Shown: positions 44,506 to 53,246 of the stretch, in pieces
How positions within the stretch are numbered: the stretch's first letter is position 1
How the letters are laid out: each line of letters begins with the position of its first letter
Assembly (NCBI GenBank): GCA_002498845.1
Contig: DAJC01000027.1
Coordinates: 40,835 to 104,834, forward strand
Reading direction: 5' to 3'
From: Thermoplasmatales archaeon UBA509
GTDB taxonomy: Archaea > Thermoplasmatota > Thermoplasmata > Thermoplasmatales > Thermoplasmataceae
DNA length: 64,000 nucleotides
Notes under the pieces: model-generated
Databases searched by the model: none
Told to the model about the DNA's origin: nothing
The model's input: only the letters and a program-made list of their open reading frames with translations
Program-made: the position numbers and the translations under genes

Positions 44506-45273
44506 ATGCTTCCGGATCAGGGAACCCTGACGCAGATCATGATATTGCTTCACATATTTGATGGTGAAAAAAAGCCTTCCGCCATAGCCAAGAACATTGG
44601 AATAACCGTGCAGGGTGTGCAGTACCACATGAAGATTATGGCCGGGAAAGGCCTTATAGATTCCGGCGGCAACATAACCAAGGAAGGCTTCAATTTCCTT
44701 GATACGGGCCTTTCCAGCATGAGGGACTTTGTCTCACAGAGCATTGCGCGTCTTGACGATGTGGTGACGTGGGAAGCCATTGCCTCCGGCAGAATCGCAT
44801 CCGGAGACGAGGTGAGACTTGAAATGAGGGATGGATACCTTTATGCTTCTGCGTCACCGGGCAAAGGTGCTACCGGCAGGTCGAGAAACGATGCAGAAGA
44901 CGGCGATATTGTTGCAGTCACATCAATTAACGGCATAATAAATGTCAAAATTGGCACAGTTTCAGTTATCGTGCTTCCGGATGCTGAAAATTTAAGTAAA
45001 AATCTTGATCTTAATTCCATCACCGGTGAATTGCATGAAAACGGCAAAACACTGTTGGGCAGCATAGGGGAGGAGGCATACGTGATCTGCAGGAAATCCG
45101 GCATAATACCTGACCTGGAATACGCATCCATACATTCAGCGTTTGAGGCAGGTATCAGAGGGGTAAGTTCCACTGTACTTGTGTCAAACAGGCGCTTCCA
45201 TTACTTAATTTCCGACATAAAGGACCTGCAGAACAGGTACAGGGATGTAAACGTCAGGATAAAATATTTGTGA
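44506..45273 (+). CDS. Winged-helix transcriptional regulator-like protein, archaeal
   Basis: A 255-residue protein whose first 65 residues form a winged helix (LTQIMILLHIFDGEKKPSAI, then GITVQGVQYHMKIMAGKGLID). The rest is a conserved archaeal regulatory domain of unknown ligand: a strand-rich region (about 100-170) and a C-terminal region with EEAYVICRKSGIIPDLEYAS and FEAGIRGVSSTVLVS. Probably binds DNA and senses a small molecule. The ATG at 44506 is about 28 bases from the TCTAATAT element it may share with lipB. The downstream 176 bases before the SAM decarboxylase are A/T-rich. Confidence 0.75.
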   Translation: MLPDQGTLTQIMILLHIFDGEKKPSAIAKNIGITVQGVQYHMKIMAGKGLIDSGGNITKEGFNFLDTGLSSMRDFVSQSIARLDDVVTWEAIASGRIASGDEVRLEMRDGYLYASASPGKGATGRSRNDAEDGDIVAVTSINGIINVKIGTVSVIVLPDAENLSKNLDLNSITGELHENGKTLLGSIGEEAYVICRKSGIIPDLEYASIHSAFEAGIRGVSSTVLVSNRRFHYLISDIKDLQNRYRDVNVRIKYL

Positions 45274-45383
45274 TATTACAAATATAATAGTAGATAAATT
45301 TTAGTAGCAATATTTATAACGGGCATTTGAATTGTCCTATTATATCTTCAATGTGGAATTTTATTAAAAATTCAGGATCGGAT

Positions 45384-45446
45384 AAATATTTAAATATAAC
45401 ACTTTAATACGAGGGATCGTCAACCAGTAGGTGAAAAATATGGAGG
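45384..45446 (+). promoter_or_regulatory. Promoter and ribosome site of the SAM decarboxylase gene
   Basis: AAATATTTAAATATA (45384-45398) is a strong box A, placing transcription start near 45416. The leader of about 33 bases contains GGAGG at 45442-45446. The gene therefore has a Shine-Dalgarno leader, unlike most first genes here. The site lies only three bases from the ATG at 45450, so a GTG at 45456 in the same frame has better spacing. Confidence 0.5.
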
Positions 45447-45449
45447 AAG

Positions 45450-45848
45450 ATGGTAGTGGCAGTAGGCTTTCAGATTTTAGCGGACTTGTACGGTGTGGAT
45501 CCAGATGTAATATCAAAGGTCGATAGCTTATATCCAGTTATCGAAAATGCAGTAAGAGCAGGAAGTCTTACAAAGATATCCTCGGATTATTACCAGTTTC
45601 AGCCACAGGGGGCAAGTGGCGTGGTGCTCCTGGCTGAGTCGCACCTTTCCTTTCACACGTGGCCTGAACATGGTCTTGTAACACTGGATATATATACATG
45701 TGGCGATCCAAAGGGAGCCGAAACTGCTTTTGATTATATCGTGGATCAGCTTAAACCGGATACCATGGATTGCAAGAGGTTACGGAGAGGCGTGTCAGTC
45801 ACTGAAGAACTTACGGTGGAGAAACCCCAGCAGCTTGTGATTCTGTGA
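45450..45848 (+). CDS. speH: S-adenosylmethionine decarboxylase proenzyme
   Basis: Supplies decarboxylated SAM for spermidine synthesis. The 132-residue proenzyme is of the small prokaryotic class: LAESHLSFHTWPE (about 61-73) holds the self-cleavage site between Glu63 and Ser64, the Ser becoming the pyruvoyl group, and Cys84 in DIYTCGDP is the catalytic acid. Start at 45450 or the in-frame GTG at 45456. Five bases after its stop a CaCA-type exchanger begins with TTG, suggesting one transcript. A polyamine-cation link is speculation. Confidence 0.93.
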   Translation: MVVAVGFQILADLYGVDPDVISKVDSLYPVIENAVRAGSLTKISSDYYQFQPQGASGVVLLAESHLSFHTWPEHGLVTLDIYTCGDPKGAETAFDYIVDQLKPDTMDCKRLRRGVSVTEELTVEKPQQLVIL

Positions 45849-45852
45849 TAGT

Positions 45853-46827
45853 TTGAACCGGCGTTTTTTTGCAGTTTCCATAATTCTTTCAATTTTTTTC
45901 GCATTTTTTTCTCTGGTCTATGATTCTTTTCCCCTGTGGCTCTACATCACTGGCATAATCCTGGGCATAATTGCCCTCTACATCTCCGGTGATGTTTTTC
46001 TGGAAGAGGCGCTTCATGTCGGGATCAAATACGGAATTTCCAGCAAATCCGTGGGAACATACATAATATCATTCGGGGCGGTTATAGATGAGTTTGCTGT
46101 GGTCTTTTCCTCTTCCATACGGGGTTACGGATCGTTGAGTTTCGGGACAATACAGGGTTCCAATGTCATAACGCTGATCATATTCCTTCCTATTCTTGCC
46201 CTGGTGGCCAGGAAGAATTTCTCCGGATTCAGGAAAGATGGCTACGTGCTCCTTGCAGTTAGCCTTGTTGCCCTGGCCATGTCGGTTCAGTGGATCAGGG
46301 ACCCATGGTATCTGGGTATACCAATGATTGCCATTTATGCAATATATGCTCTGGTCAACAGGAGACCACCTGGAGACCTGCCGCAAAAAACTGAAATTGG
46401 CGTGGATTATACGGCAATGGTTGCTGCACTGGTACTTCTGGGGCTCGCAGCCGAAGCCCTGGTGGATTATACAGTTGCCGTATCACGTATTGCAGGAATT
46501 GCCTCATTCTACTCAGGTTTCATTATCACCGGTGTGGCTGGAAGCCTGCCGGAGATCATAATGTTTGGGCTGATCATCGTCAGGAAGGATAGAGAGGCGA
46601 CGCTTGGAATCACCACTGGAACCACAATATACAAGGGGAGCCTCATTCTGGGCATTTCAATGCTCTTCGGGACAGTGGATCTGTCTGTTGGCCGGTGGTC
46701 AATAATATTGATGTCAGCCCTTGCCCTCATATTCATTTTCCTTTCATTCGTCAGAATCAGGAAAATTTATGCTGTATTGCCGCTGTTTGCCATAGCGGCC
46801 ACATATCTCGTGAACCTGATGATCTAG
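45853..46827 (+). CDS. Sodium/calcium exchanger family (CaCA) membrane protein
   Basis: A 324-residue membrane protein with about ten helices arranged as two inverted halves. The alpha repeats are SFGAVIDEFAVVFSSSIRG (about 75-93) and VAGSLPEIIMFGLIIVRKDR (about 229-248), each with its ion-binding acidic residue; the N-terminal one has Asp-Glu in place of the usual T-S/LPE. Probable exchange of Ca2+ or other cations for Na+ or H+. The only close start is TTG at 45853, four bases downstream of the SAM decarboxylase stop. Its stop interlocks with that of the convergent aIF5B gene (CTAG). Confidence 0.85.
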   Translation: MNRRFFAVSIILSIFFAFFSLVYDSFPLWLYITGIILGIIALYISGDVFLEEALHVGIKYGISSKSVGTYIISFGAVIDEFAVVFSSSIRGYGSLSFGTIQGSNVITLIIFLPILALVARKNFSGFRKDGYVLLAVSLVALAMSVQWIRDPWYLGIPMIAIYAIYALVNRRPPGDLPQKTEIGVDYTAMVAALVLLGLAAEALVDYTVAVSRIAGIASFYSGFIITGVAGSLPEIIMFGLIIVRKDREATLGITTGTTIYKGSLILGISMLFGTVDLSVGRWSIILMSALALIFIFLSFVRIRKIYAVLPLFAIAATYLVNLMI

Positions 46828-48572
46828 GTCCTGGTACCCCAGAAGATATTCTCCTTCCTCTTTATCTGTATTATCTCGTCAAGGGTATTCATGGTATCCT
46901 TGTCCAGCGGATCATTCCTCAGTTCCTTAACTACGCCCTCCGGAATGTCAACATATAGTGGCTCTTCCGGGAATATCTGCCGGTTGAGCGTTACTCCATC
47001 TATGGATACCGCAACCTCAGCAGGGGCATCAGCGAACTGCTTTGAGTTCTCCCCTTCCCTGATGCTGCGGACAGTTCCAGCGAATCTGCCATCCGCCTTG
47101 ATCAGTGAATCTCCCACCTTGATCCTTCCCGACTGTACCTTCACGCCCACTATGACAGGCTTGGCAGCTCTGAATATGTACTGGGGGAGAATCGAGATCT
47201 TGGCAGGCATGGGCATTCTCTGCTTTCTACCTTCATCCAGCTGCATCCTTCTCCTGGACAGCCAGTCTTCAGTATCCTGTATCAAAGAATAGATGACGTC
47301 CCCTACCTTCACGCCCACATCGGAGCTTGCTGCCGCGTCCTGGGCCTCAGAAAGGAACTGGACATTGAACCCTATAATTATACGGTCCATGGGGTCATTG
47401 AGCGTTGCAGCGTCTGTGATATCTCTCTTGTTGATGTCACCCACCTGTGCTGACCTTATGGAAATGCCCTTTTCCTTGAGCTCATAAGCGATTGCCTCCA
47501 GGGACCCAAGAGCATCCGCCTTCACTGTAACACCGTGTTCTGACAGTGTGATATTGACCTGAGATTCCTCCAGAATTTCCCCGAACGCATCACCGGGATC
47601 ACCGTCAACGGCTATGACTGGCGATCCTGACACAACGTCAAGCCTGTCCGCCATTAAAAGTCGGACACCAGAGGCTGATTCAACAGTATTCTTCTCCACT
47701 AGTTTTTTTGATTTGCCCTTGGAATTAACCAGCATGGCCTTTATCTTTGTCACCGCGGGTCCTGTCCTTGTGTTCAGGGCCACAGTATCGCCCTTATGGA
47801 GAATGCCCTGGTAGAGGACGGTGTCAAGTATGGTTCCAATGGATTCCTCCCTCATGAGCTCTATTATTGTGCCTCTTCCCTTTGTCTGCTGGAACTTTAT
47901 GTTTTCTTCAAGGTACCTCTGCGCAAGCCCCGCTATGACCATGAGTATTTCTGATATTCCTATGCCTGCCTTTGCGCTCATTGGCACAATGGCAACTGTC
48001 CTTGAAAAATCTGAAATGCGATCATACCTGTCACTGGTTATGCCAAATTCGTAGAACCTGTTCACAAGATCATAGAGACGCTTCTCAAGTTCGTCAACAT
48101 ATTCCTGTCTCTGCGCCTTCATGGCCTGCTGGAATGTGACATTCTTCACTGGAGTGTAAAGCGGAACAAGGTCTATCTTGTTGGCCGCCACAACGAACGG
48201 GGTCTTGAACTTCTTAAGTATATTGATTGATTCTATGGTCTGAGGCTTGAATCCTTCATTTATGTCAACCACAAGTATGGCAATATCCGACAGAGCACCG
48301 CCACGGGCACGCATATTGGCAAACGCTACGTGGCCCGGCGTATCTATGAACAACAACCCGGGGATTTTGAGTTTGCCACGTCCCAGAAGACCTCTGGCCT
48401 TTTCCTCTATCTCTGCAACATCTATGTTTGTGGCGCCGATTCTCTGGGTAATGCCCCCTGCTTCCTTTTTTGCGACTGAGGTTCCTCTTATGGCATCTAA
48501 AATTGAGGTCTTGCCATGATCCACATGGCCAAGAACGCAAACAATCGGCTGACGGTATTGTCTGTTATCCAT
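46824..48572 (-). CDS. infB: Translation initiation factor IF-2 (aIF5B)
   Basis: GTPase that promotes subunit joining and initiator tRNA positioning. The 582-residue protein has G1 GHVDHGKT at 15-22, G3 DTPGH, G4 NKID in FVVAANKIDLV, then domains II-IV, and lacks the long bacterial N-terminal extension, as is usual for archaeal aIF5B. The ATG at 48572 is preceded by GGTGG right after the ndk stop (48580); the frame also extends into ndk but that is unlikely to be translated. Last gene of the L7Ae-S28e-L24e-Ndk-aIF5B operon. Its stop interlocks with the CaCA gene. Confidence 0.95.
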   Translation of the reverse strand: MDNRQYRQPIVCVLGHVDHGKTSILDAIRGTSVAKKEAGGITQRIGATNIDVAEIEEKARGLLGRGKLKIPGLLFIDTPGHVAFANMRARGGALSDIAILVVDINEGFKPQTIESINILKKFKTPFVVAANKIDLVPLYTPVKNVTFQQAMKAQRQEYVDELEKRLYDLVNRFYEFGITSDRYDRISDFSRTVAIVPMSAKAGIGISEILMVIAGLAQRYLEENIKFQQTKGRGTIIELMREESIGTILDTVLYQGILHKGDTVALNTRTGPAVTKIKAMLVNSKGKSKKLVEKNTVESASGVRLLMADRLDVVSGSPVIAVDGDPGDAFGEILEESQVNITLSEHGVTVKADALGSLEAIAYELKEKGISIRSAQVGDINKRDITDAATLNDPMDRIIIGFNVQFLSEAQDAAASSDVGVKVGDVIYSLIQDTEDWLSRRRMQLDEGRKQRMPMPAKISILPQYIFRAAKPVIVGVKVQSGRIKVGDSLIKADGRFAGTVRSIREGENSKQFADAPAEVAVSIDGVTLNRQIFPEEPLYVDIPEGVVKELRNDPLDKDTMNTLDEIIQIKRKENIFWGTRT

Positions 48573-48579
48573 AACCACC

Positions 48580-49026
48580 TCAGTAGAGGTTGCTTTCATC
48601 TCCACACTGATACTGGCTGATTTCTACATCCTGGAAGAATATGGGAAATTCGTGCTGGAAAGACTCTGGAGAATCCGAGGCATGTATTATGTTCTTCTCA
48701 ATGCCCGTTGAATAGTCCCCCCTGATTGTGCCCGGCTGTGCTTTTGAACCATCTGTGGTTCCTGACATAAGTCTCGCGATAGATATTGCTCCAGGTCCTT
48801 CAAGCACGGCAGCCACAATTGGGCCGGATGTTATGTATGATACCAGGTCTTTGAAGAATGGTTTTCCCTTGTGAACATCATAATGCTTCTCTGCCCTTTC
48901 CTTTGACAGTACCAGCATCTTGAGGGCAACTATCTTGAGTCCCTTTTTCTCAAAACGTGAAATTATCTCGCCCGACAGTCTTCTTTTCACGCCATCGGGC
49001 TTTATCAGAATTAGTGTTCTTTCCAA
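48580..49026 (-). CDS. ndk: Nucleoside diphosphate kinase
   Basis: Transfers phosphate between nucleoside di- and triphosphates through a phosphohistidine. The 148-residue protein starts [14 protein letters not shown], has [11 protein letters not shown] and the active-site [11 protein letters not shown] with His115. Length is normal. It sits between L24e and aIF5B, the common archaeal order, with short spacers, and should be cotranscribed with the ribosomal genes. Confidence 0.97.
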   Translation of the reverse strand: MERTLILIKPDGVKRRLSGEIISRFEKKGLKIVALKMLVLSKERAEKHYDVHKGKPFFKDLVSYITSGPIVAAVLEGPGAISIARLMSGTTDGSKAQPGTIRGDYSTGIEKNIIHASDSPESFQHEFPIFFQDVEISQYQCGDESNLY

Positions 49027-49037
49027 CTATACCACCC

Positions 49038-49250
49038 TCAGCTCTTAGAGCTTTGCTTCTTCATTTCCTTTATTGTGTGGTATTCCTTGGTCCATTTGGT
49101 TTTCCTTGGTACTCTTTTAAGGTCTATCATGTTCACCTGGCATTTCCTGCTGCAGAAGTTGAGGACGTTTCCGTCCTTCCTTACATACAGGAAACCGGTT
49201 CCTGGTTCGATCTGTGCTCCACAAAAGCTGCAGGTTTTTGATGCCACCAT
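49038..49250 (-). CDS. rpl24e: 50S ribosomal protein L24e
   Basis: A 70-residue zinc-finger ribosomal protein. CSFCG near residue 6 and FCSRKC near 32 give the C-x2-C...C-x3-C zinc site, followed by basic [13 protein letters not shown]. The ATG at 49250 is two bases after the S28e stop and preceded by TTAGGTGAT; the in-frame ATT two codons earlier is not used. Confidence 0.95.
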   Translation of the reverse strand: MVASKTCSFCGAQIEPGTGFLYVRKDGNVLNFCSRKCQVNMIDLKRVPRKTKWTKEYHTIKEMKKQSSKS

Positions 49251-49252
49251 AA

Positions 49253-49462
49253 TCACCTAATTGAAAGTTTTCTCGCTTCCCTGGCAGTTTCCCTCAGCAT
49301 GAGAATGTCACCAACGCGTACCGGGCCCATAACATTCCTTGCAATTATCCTGCCCTGATCTCTTCCGGCAAGAACCCTGACTTTCACTGTTGTGGCTTCT
49401 CCGCTCATACCAGTTCTCCCCATGAGTTCTACGACTTCTGCCGGTGTTCCTTCATCTGCCAT
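49253..49462 (-). CDS. rps28e: 30S ribosomal protein S28e
   Basis: A 69-residue OB-fold ribosomal protein with [20 protein letters not shown] and the strongly conserved C-terminal [15 protein letters not shown]. Placed between L7Ae and L24e in the usual archaeal order, with an 11-base spacer after L7Ae. Confidence 0.96.
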   Translation of the reverse strand: MADEGTPAEVVELMGRTGMSGEATTVKVRVLAGRDQGRIIARNVMGPVRVGDILMLRETAREARKLSIR

Positions 49463-49473
49463 TGCAGATCACC

Positions 49474-49845
49474 TTATTTCTTGATTTCAGCAAGTTCGGA
49501 GATAACCTGCTTGAGGTTTTCTTCTCCTTTGCTGCCCACATCAACAACAGATATGGATGCTGCTGAGGCTATGCCAACTTTGGCACCAAGATCGCTCTTC
49601 TTTTTCACGAATCCGTAGGGTACCTTCCTCTCTTCACAGAGCATTGGAAGATAGTATACTACTTCAGGTGGAGATACGTCTTCTGCTATTACGACTACCT
49701 TGCTTTCTCCTCTTTCAATAGACTTAATAACCTCGTTCGTACCTTTCTTTATTTTCCCGCTTCTGAATGAATTCTCAACAAGATCCAGTAGTTTTTTTTC
49801 CACGGACTCGGGAGTTTCAAATTTCACATAGCTGTTTTTATCCAT
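49474..49845 (-). CDS. rpl7ae: 50S ribosomal protein L7Ae
   Basis: A 123-residue kink-turn RNA-binding protein used in the ribosome, C/D and H/ACA guide RNPs and RNase P. Typical blocks: IKKGTNEVIKSIERGESKVV, VIAEDVSPPEVVYYLP and LCEERKVPYGFVKKK-SDLG. First gene of the operon; its leader carries a full Shine-Dalgarno sequence and a box A (see 49851-49900). Confidence 0.97.
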   Translation of the reverse strand: MDKNSYVKFETPESVEKKLLDLVENSFRSGKIKKGTNEVIKSIERGESKVVVIAEDVSPPEVVYYLPMLCEERKVPYGFVKKKSDLGAKVGIASAASISVVDVGSKGEENLKQVISELAEIKK

Positions 49846-49850
49846 TTTGG

Positions 49851-49900
49851 AACCTCCTTCACTAAGGCAAAACGTAAGCCGTAGAGCCTATATTAACTTT
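49851..49900 (-). promoter_or_regulatory. Promoter and Shine-Dalgarno leader of the L7Ae operon
   Basis: AAAGTTAATATAG on the minus strand (49888-49900) is the box A, predicting a start near 49869. GAAGGAGGTT (49851-49860) gives a strong ribosome site five bases before the ATG at 49845. This gene is thus leadered, in contrast to most unit-first genes in the window. Confidence 0.6.
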
Positions 49901-50146
49901 CTCAGGTAGATGGCTCTTCTGCGATTATCGCCAGGATATGGTAAGCGGCACGGGCAATTGTTTGGAAAAATACCGTGTGCGTGACCAGATGCCGGATCAT
50001 GAACGGGTTACTGGCGAAACATAGTCCCGGTTACACTGGACGCCGCATGAACGATATTGCGCAAAGGACAGGAATTCAGGTGTTTTTGCAAACTTTACAA
50101 AGTATGTAAAGGGCAAATTGGTTTAACCCCATTTAGATATGTTGTC

Positions 50147-50536
50147 ATGGAATTCAAAGGAATAGGTTGGGTTGGTTACAGATCCAGGAATTATGAATTG
50201 GTTGTGAAAATTTTTCAGGAGCTTCTGAAAATGGATCCAGTAGAAGCTGGTAAGGATTACCAGATCTTCAGATTTTCAGGTGGAGAGGAACTTGAAATAA
50301 TGAAAATATCCGGAGACGAGCAGGTTTCTGGTTCTGGGCCATTAGGCGCAGTGCCGGGATTGGTCGTAGACAATATCGCAGCAGGCGTTTCCAGAATCAG
50401 GGATGCCGGCTTGAATACCACATCGCCAATCCAGTATGGAAACGACGGATCATGCTGGGTGCATTTTCAGCTGCCTGACGGTTCAGAGTGGGAACTGAAG
50501 CAGTGGGATTGCATTGAAAACTCTCTTAAATTATAA
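50147..50536 (+). CDS. VOC-superfamily (glyoxalase/bleomycin resistance-like) protein
   Basis: A 129-residue protein with two beta-alpha-beta-beta-beta halves of the vicinal oxygen chelate fold: EFKGIGWVGYRSRNYELVVKIFQELLKM then LVVDNIAAGVSRIRDAGLNT and WVHFQLPDGSEWELKQW, the latter the usual FxDPDGxxxEL-like end with Glu as a possible metal ligand. It may be a lyase, dioxygenase or binding protein. ATG at 50147 is about 25 bases from a GGTTTAACC element; an upstream extension of the frame from 50057 is rich in Cys and unlike the family. Confidence 0.75.
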   Translation: MEFKGIGWVGYRSRNYELVVKIFQELLKMDPVEAGKDYQIFRFSGGEELEIMKISGDEQVSGSGPLGAVPGLVVDNIAAGVSRIRDAGLNTTSPIQYGNDGSCWVHFQLPDGSEWELKQWDCIENSLKL

Positions 50537-50582
50537 AATAAAAGATAGAATGATGGAAACGCAGTCCATTAAGGAAGGAAAC

Positions 50583-51455
50583 TTAATCCAGCGTCTCCAT
50601 TGCCCTGTCCACTAGGTTCTTGGCTGATTCTGACGGTTCCACCATTGGAGATCTGTAACCGCCATTAAGACCAAACTTCCTGTAAAATGCGTAATAGTAT
50701 GCCGACGGAAATCTGGATGTAAGCAGCGATCTGATAAAGGGGTTAATTTTCTGCATCTGGGTTTTTCTGGCTGCATCAAGCTTACCGGAGGTGAATTCCT
50801 TATATGCAGTAACAACCGGCTTGCTGAAATTGGTAAGTCCACAAACCCCACCATCGGCCCCTATGGATAAGGATGGAATGAGGAGATCATCCTGACCCTG
50901 GAAAATAGCGAAATCGGGTCCAGAGAATTGCATTATGTCGGAGAAGTAGCGCATATCTGCAGAGCTCTCCTTCAGCCCTATTATTTCTGAAAACTCTTGC
51001 TTAAGCGTTTTAACCGTTTCCGGTTCAATCTTTGCGCCGCTTAGCTGGGGTATACTATAGATGAATGTCTCCTTCCTGACAGTACCGATAACTTCCCTGA
51101 AATGCTTCAGAATCTCTTCCTGTCCGGCAGTGATATAATATGTGGGCATCAGTACCAGCGCATCTGCTCCGGCATCCTTTGCATGCTTGCCAAGTTTAAC
51201 CGATTCCTGAGTGGAAGATGATCCGATCCCTGCAAGTACCTTCATTCCATGGCTGTGTTCAACCACAAACTCCAGGAATTTCATCCTCTCATCGGCGGAT
51301 AGGAAAGGAAAGAGCCCCGTGCTCCCGTTTGGGAACACACCGTATATCCCGATTTCCTTAAGGTAGTCAAGGAGCTTTGCTGTGGCTTCATAATCTATTT
51401 CCCCGTTCTGCCTGAATGGCGTGACCATTGGGGTTATTATCCCACTCATTTTCAT
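50583..51455 (-). CDS. DapA-family class I aldolase, possibly 2-keto-3-deoxygluconate aldolase
   Basis: A 290-residue TIM-barrel aldolase. IITPMVTPF near the start, GSTGLFPFLS near residue 44 (pyruvate-binding GxTGE-like loop), the catalytic Tyr in FIYSIPQLSG and Schiff-base Lys in IGLKESSADM are visible. It belongs to the dihydrodipicolinate synthase/N-acetylneuraminate lyase/KDG aldolase family. The GSTGLFPFLS form resembles archaeal KDG aldolases, and an organism with Thermoplasma-type glucose dehydrogenase would need one; but a dihydrodipicolinate role next to asd-like genes elsewhere in the window cannot be excluded. A TTTTTATTCC box about 25 bases upstream. Confidence 0.82.
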   Translation of the reverse strand: MKMSGIITPMVTPFRQNGEIDYEATAKLLDYLKEIGIYGVFPNGSTGLFPFLSADERMKFLEFVVEHSHGMKVLAGIGSSSTQESVKLGKHAKDAGADALVLMPTYYITAGQEEILKHFREVIGTVRKETFIYSIPQLSGAKIEPETVKTLKQEFSEIIGLKESSADMRYFSDIMQFSGPDFAIFQGQDDLLIPSLSIGADGGVCGLTNFSKPVVTAYKEFTSGKLDAARKTQMQKINPFIRSLLTSRFPSAYYYAFYRKFGLNGGYRSPMVEPSESAKNLVDRAMETLD

Positions 51456-51518
51456 AAGTTAGTAATGTGATCAAGGAATAAAAAGAATAAGAATTGATTC
51501 AGCAACAGAACGGTGAGA

Positions 51519-52130
51519 CTACAGATTATATCCTATATTCTCGGTTCTGAGAACATCTACAAGTGCCTTGGGAAGGCCCCTGGCCACCAGATAGTCCCAG
51601 TCAGGTATCACTCCTCTTCCGATTGCCAGATTGATTATTTCATTGATGGGCATGAATATGGTACTTGGCGCATGCACCGTACCTAGCAGCCACGGCGGAT
51701 AGTCGAAATAATCCTTTAGTCTGCCAGGTACAACATCGGTTAGAAGTTCATTCAGAATTGATGCAACCTTCCTGTTGTAGTACCATTTCTTCACTGGCGA
51801 ATTCGCAAATCCGGGATTCGGGGCATAAACTTTCCATTCAAGCCCATATGCCTCCTGGGAATCCAGCTGTACTGACGTGTTCCCGAAGTTGTCAATATCA
51901 GATCTCGGCGGAGTTTCCTCGGCGCCAGTGGCAGCGTTAACAACCTTTGCTCCAAATCTGTTGAACAGGTTAAGATGCTTGTCTATTACTCTCTCCAGCT
52001 CCTGGGCCTCTGCGGAAGATATGGTTATATCATTTTCAAATTGCTCTGAAATCTCAGGCAGATCCTCGATTCTGGAATTCATTATAACCTTAAGATAATA
52101 ATTAAACCTATCTCCGCTCATGTTTTTCAT
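51519..52130 (-). CDS. Hypothetical protein (no recognised family)
   Basis: A 203-residue soluble protein. The N-terminal third is acidic and helical (DLPEISEQFENDITISSAEAQE...), the middle holds QLDSQEAYGLEWKVYAPNPG and KKWYYNRKVASILNELL, and the C-terminus has aromatic and hydrophobic stretches (YFDYPPWLLGTVHAPS, PINEIINLAIGRG). No domain is known to me. The ATG at 52130 is preceded by AAGGAGACC and an ACTATATATAC box near 52165, so it has a leader. Divergent from another unknown gene 156 bases away. Confidence 0.7.
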   Translation of the reverse strand: MKNMSGDRFNYYLKVIMNSRIEDLPEISEQFENDITISSAEAQELERVIDKHLNLFNRFGAKVVNAATGAEETPPRSDIDNFGNTSVQLDSQEAYGLEWKVYAPNPGFANSPVKKWYYNRKVASILNELLTDVVPGRLKDYFDYPPWLLGTVHAPSTIFMPINEIINLAIGRGVIPDWDYLVARGLPKALVDVLRTENIGYNL

Positions 52131-52286
52131 GGTCTCCTTTGATGTTCATAAACAACTTCTGTATATATAGTTAGCTGGTCACGCTTTCTTTTTCGTCTTC
52201 ATTTGCGTTCGTTGGTCAAGCAACTCAATGTATTGTAATCAACTCTGTGCACCAGCATTTATGTGTAAAAAAGCATTAAGGATGGT

Positions 52287-53246
52287 ATGGTTGCAGACAC
52301 CAATAGCAGGATCAAAAAATATCTTCAAGACACATTCAACATAAGAAATATAATGGAGGAGGTTCCTGTTAGGGCCCCCTCCAGTGAACTTACTACCTGG
52401 ATTCTTGCTCCGTGGTCTCTTGAAAGCATTTCCATGAATTGCAGATTGCCGGTTAAAGAGGTTACCCGTATACTTGAGTCAGTTCCTCAAGTGGAAATTG
52501 CAACTCAAGATCGCGGTGCCAATAAAATCTCAGTTGTAAGGTGGCTTGGATCTGAACCATTTTCATATCAAGCAGTATCATCGTTGCCGCGACCTGGCAG
52601 GAAGATACGCGACTTCATAAATCTGCATATCTACAATTATCTGGTGGGACGCACAGGCACAGTAAGCAGTCCCGTGAAACTGGAGGACGCATTATTTGAT
52701 CTCAAGAACAGTGTTATGCTTCCGGACGACTTCATGCCGGATTATTTGATGGGGAATCTGGAGGGAGAGGATATCCCTCCTTCAGATCATGTCATGGAAA
52801 ATTTGCAGCCATTTTCCGACAGAACCGATGTTTACTGCTATTTTGAACCATCTCATAAGGGATCAGGCAGTCTTGCATATCTTTTTGCCGCATCTCCAGA
52901 AACGGGAATGGTAAATGACAATAAGGAAATAGAAAAAATAATAGGTGATTCTTTCAGATCGCTTCCACGAGATCCTGATTATGAGCATTTTGAGCTTTCA
53001 CGATACATGAAGACCATACTGTTCAACATCCAGAGGTACAGTTCCGGTGAACTCAGGAGACCCCTGCCCCCTCCTCATATAATTGAAAGCATGAAGAGGA
53101 AAGGAATCATTGCAGAAACCAACGGAAAATACTCCGTATCAGAAGGAATATCCGCGGAACATCTTGAAGGGATGCTTGAAACTGAGAAAAAAGCTGCTAA
53201 AGCCCTTTCCGCAAGATGGCTTGAAAGTATGGCAGAACCGGCTTAA
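52287..53246 (+). CDS. Hypothetical protein with helix-turn-helix-like segments
   Basis: A 319-residue soluble protein without a family I can name. Residues about 30-75 (TTWILAPWSLESISMNCRLPVKEVTRILESV) resemble a winged-helix/HTH unit, and residues about 270-300 (IESMKRKGIIAETNGKYSVSEGI) another winged-helix tip. The middle is acidic with DYLMGNLEGEDIPPSDHVM. A CATTTATG box about 25 bases upstream supports the ATG at 52287. It is divergent from the 203-residue unknown gene and its stop interlocks with a small membrane gene's stop (TTAA). Confidence 0.65.
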   Translation: MVADTNSRIKKYLQDTFNIRNIMEEVPVRAPSSELTTWILAPWSLESISMNCRLPVKEVTRILESVPQVEIATQDRGANKISVVRWLGSEPFSYQAVSSLPRPGRKIRDFINLHIYNYLVGRTGTVSSPVKLEDALFDLKNSVMLPDDFMPDYLMGNLEGEDIPPSDHVMENLQPFSDRTDVYCYFEPSHKGSGSLAYLFAASPETGMVNDNKEIEKIIGDSFRSLPRDPDYEHFELSRYMKTILFNIQRYSSGELRRPLPPPHIIESMKRKGIIAETNGKYSVSEGISAEHLEGMLETEKKAAKALSARWLESMAEPA

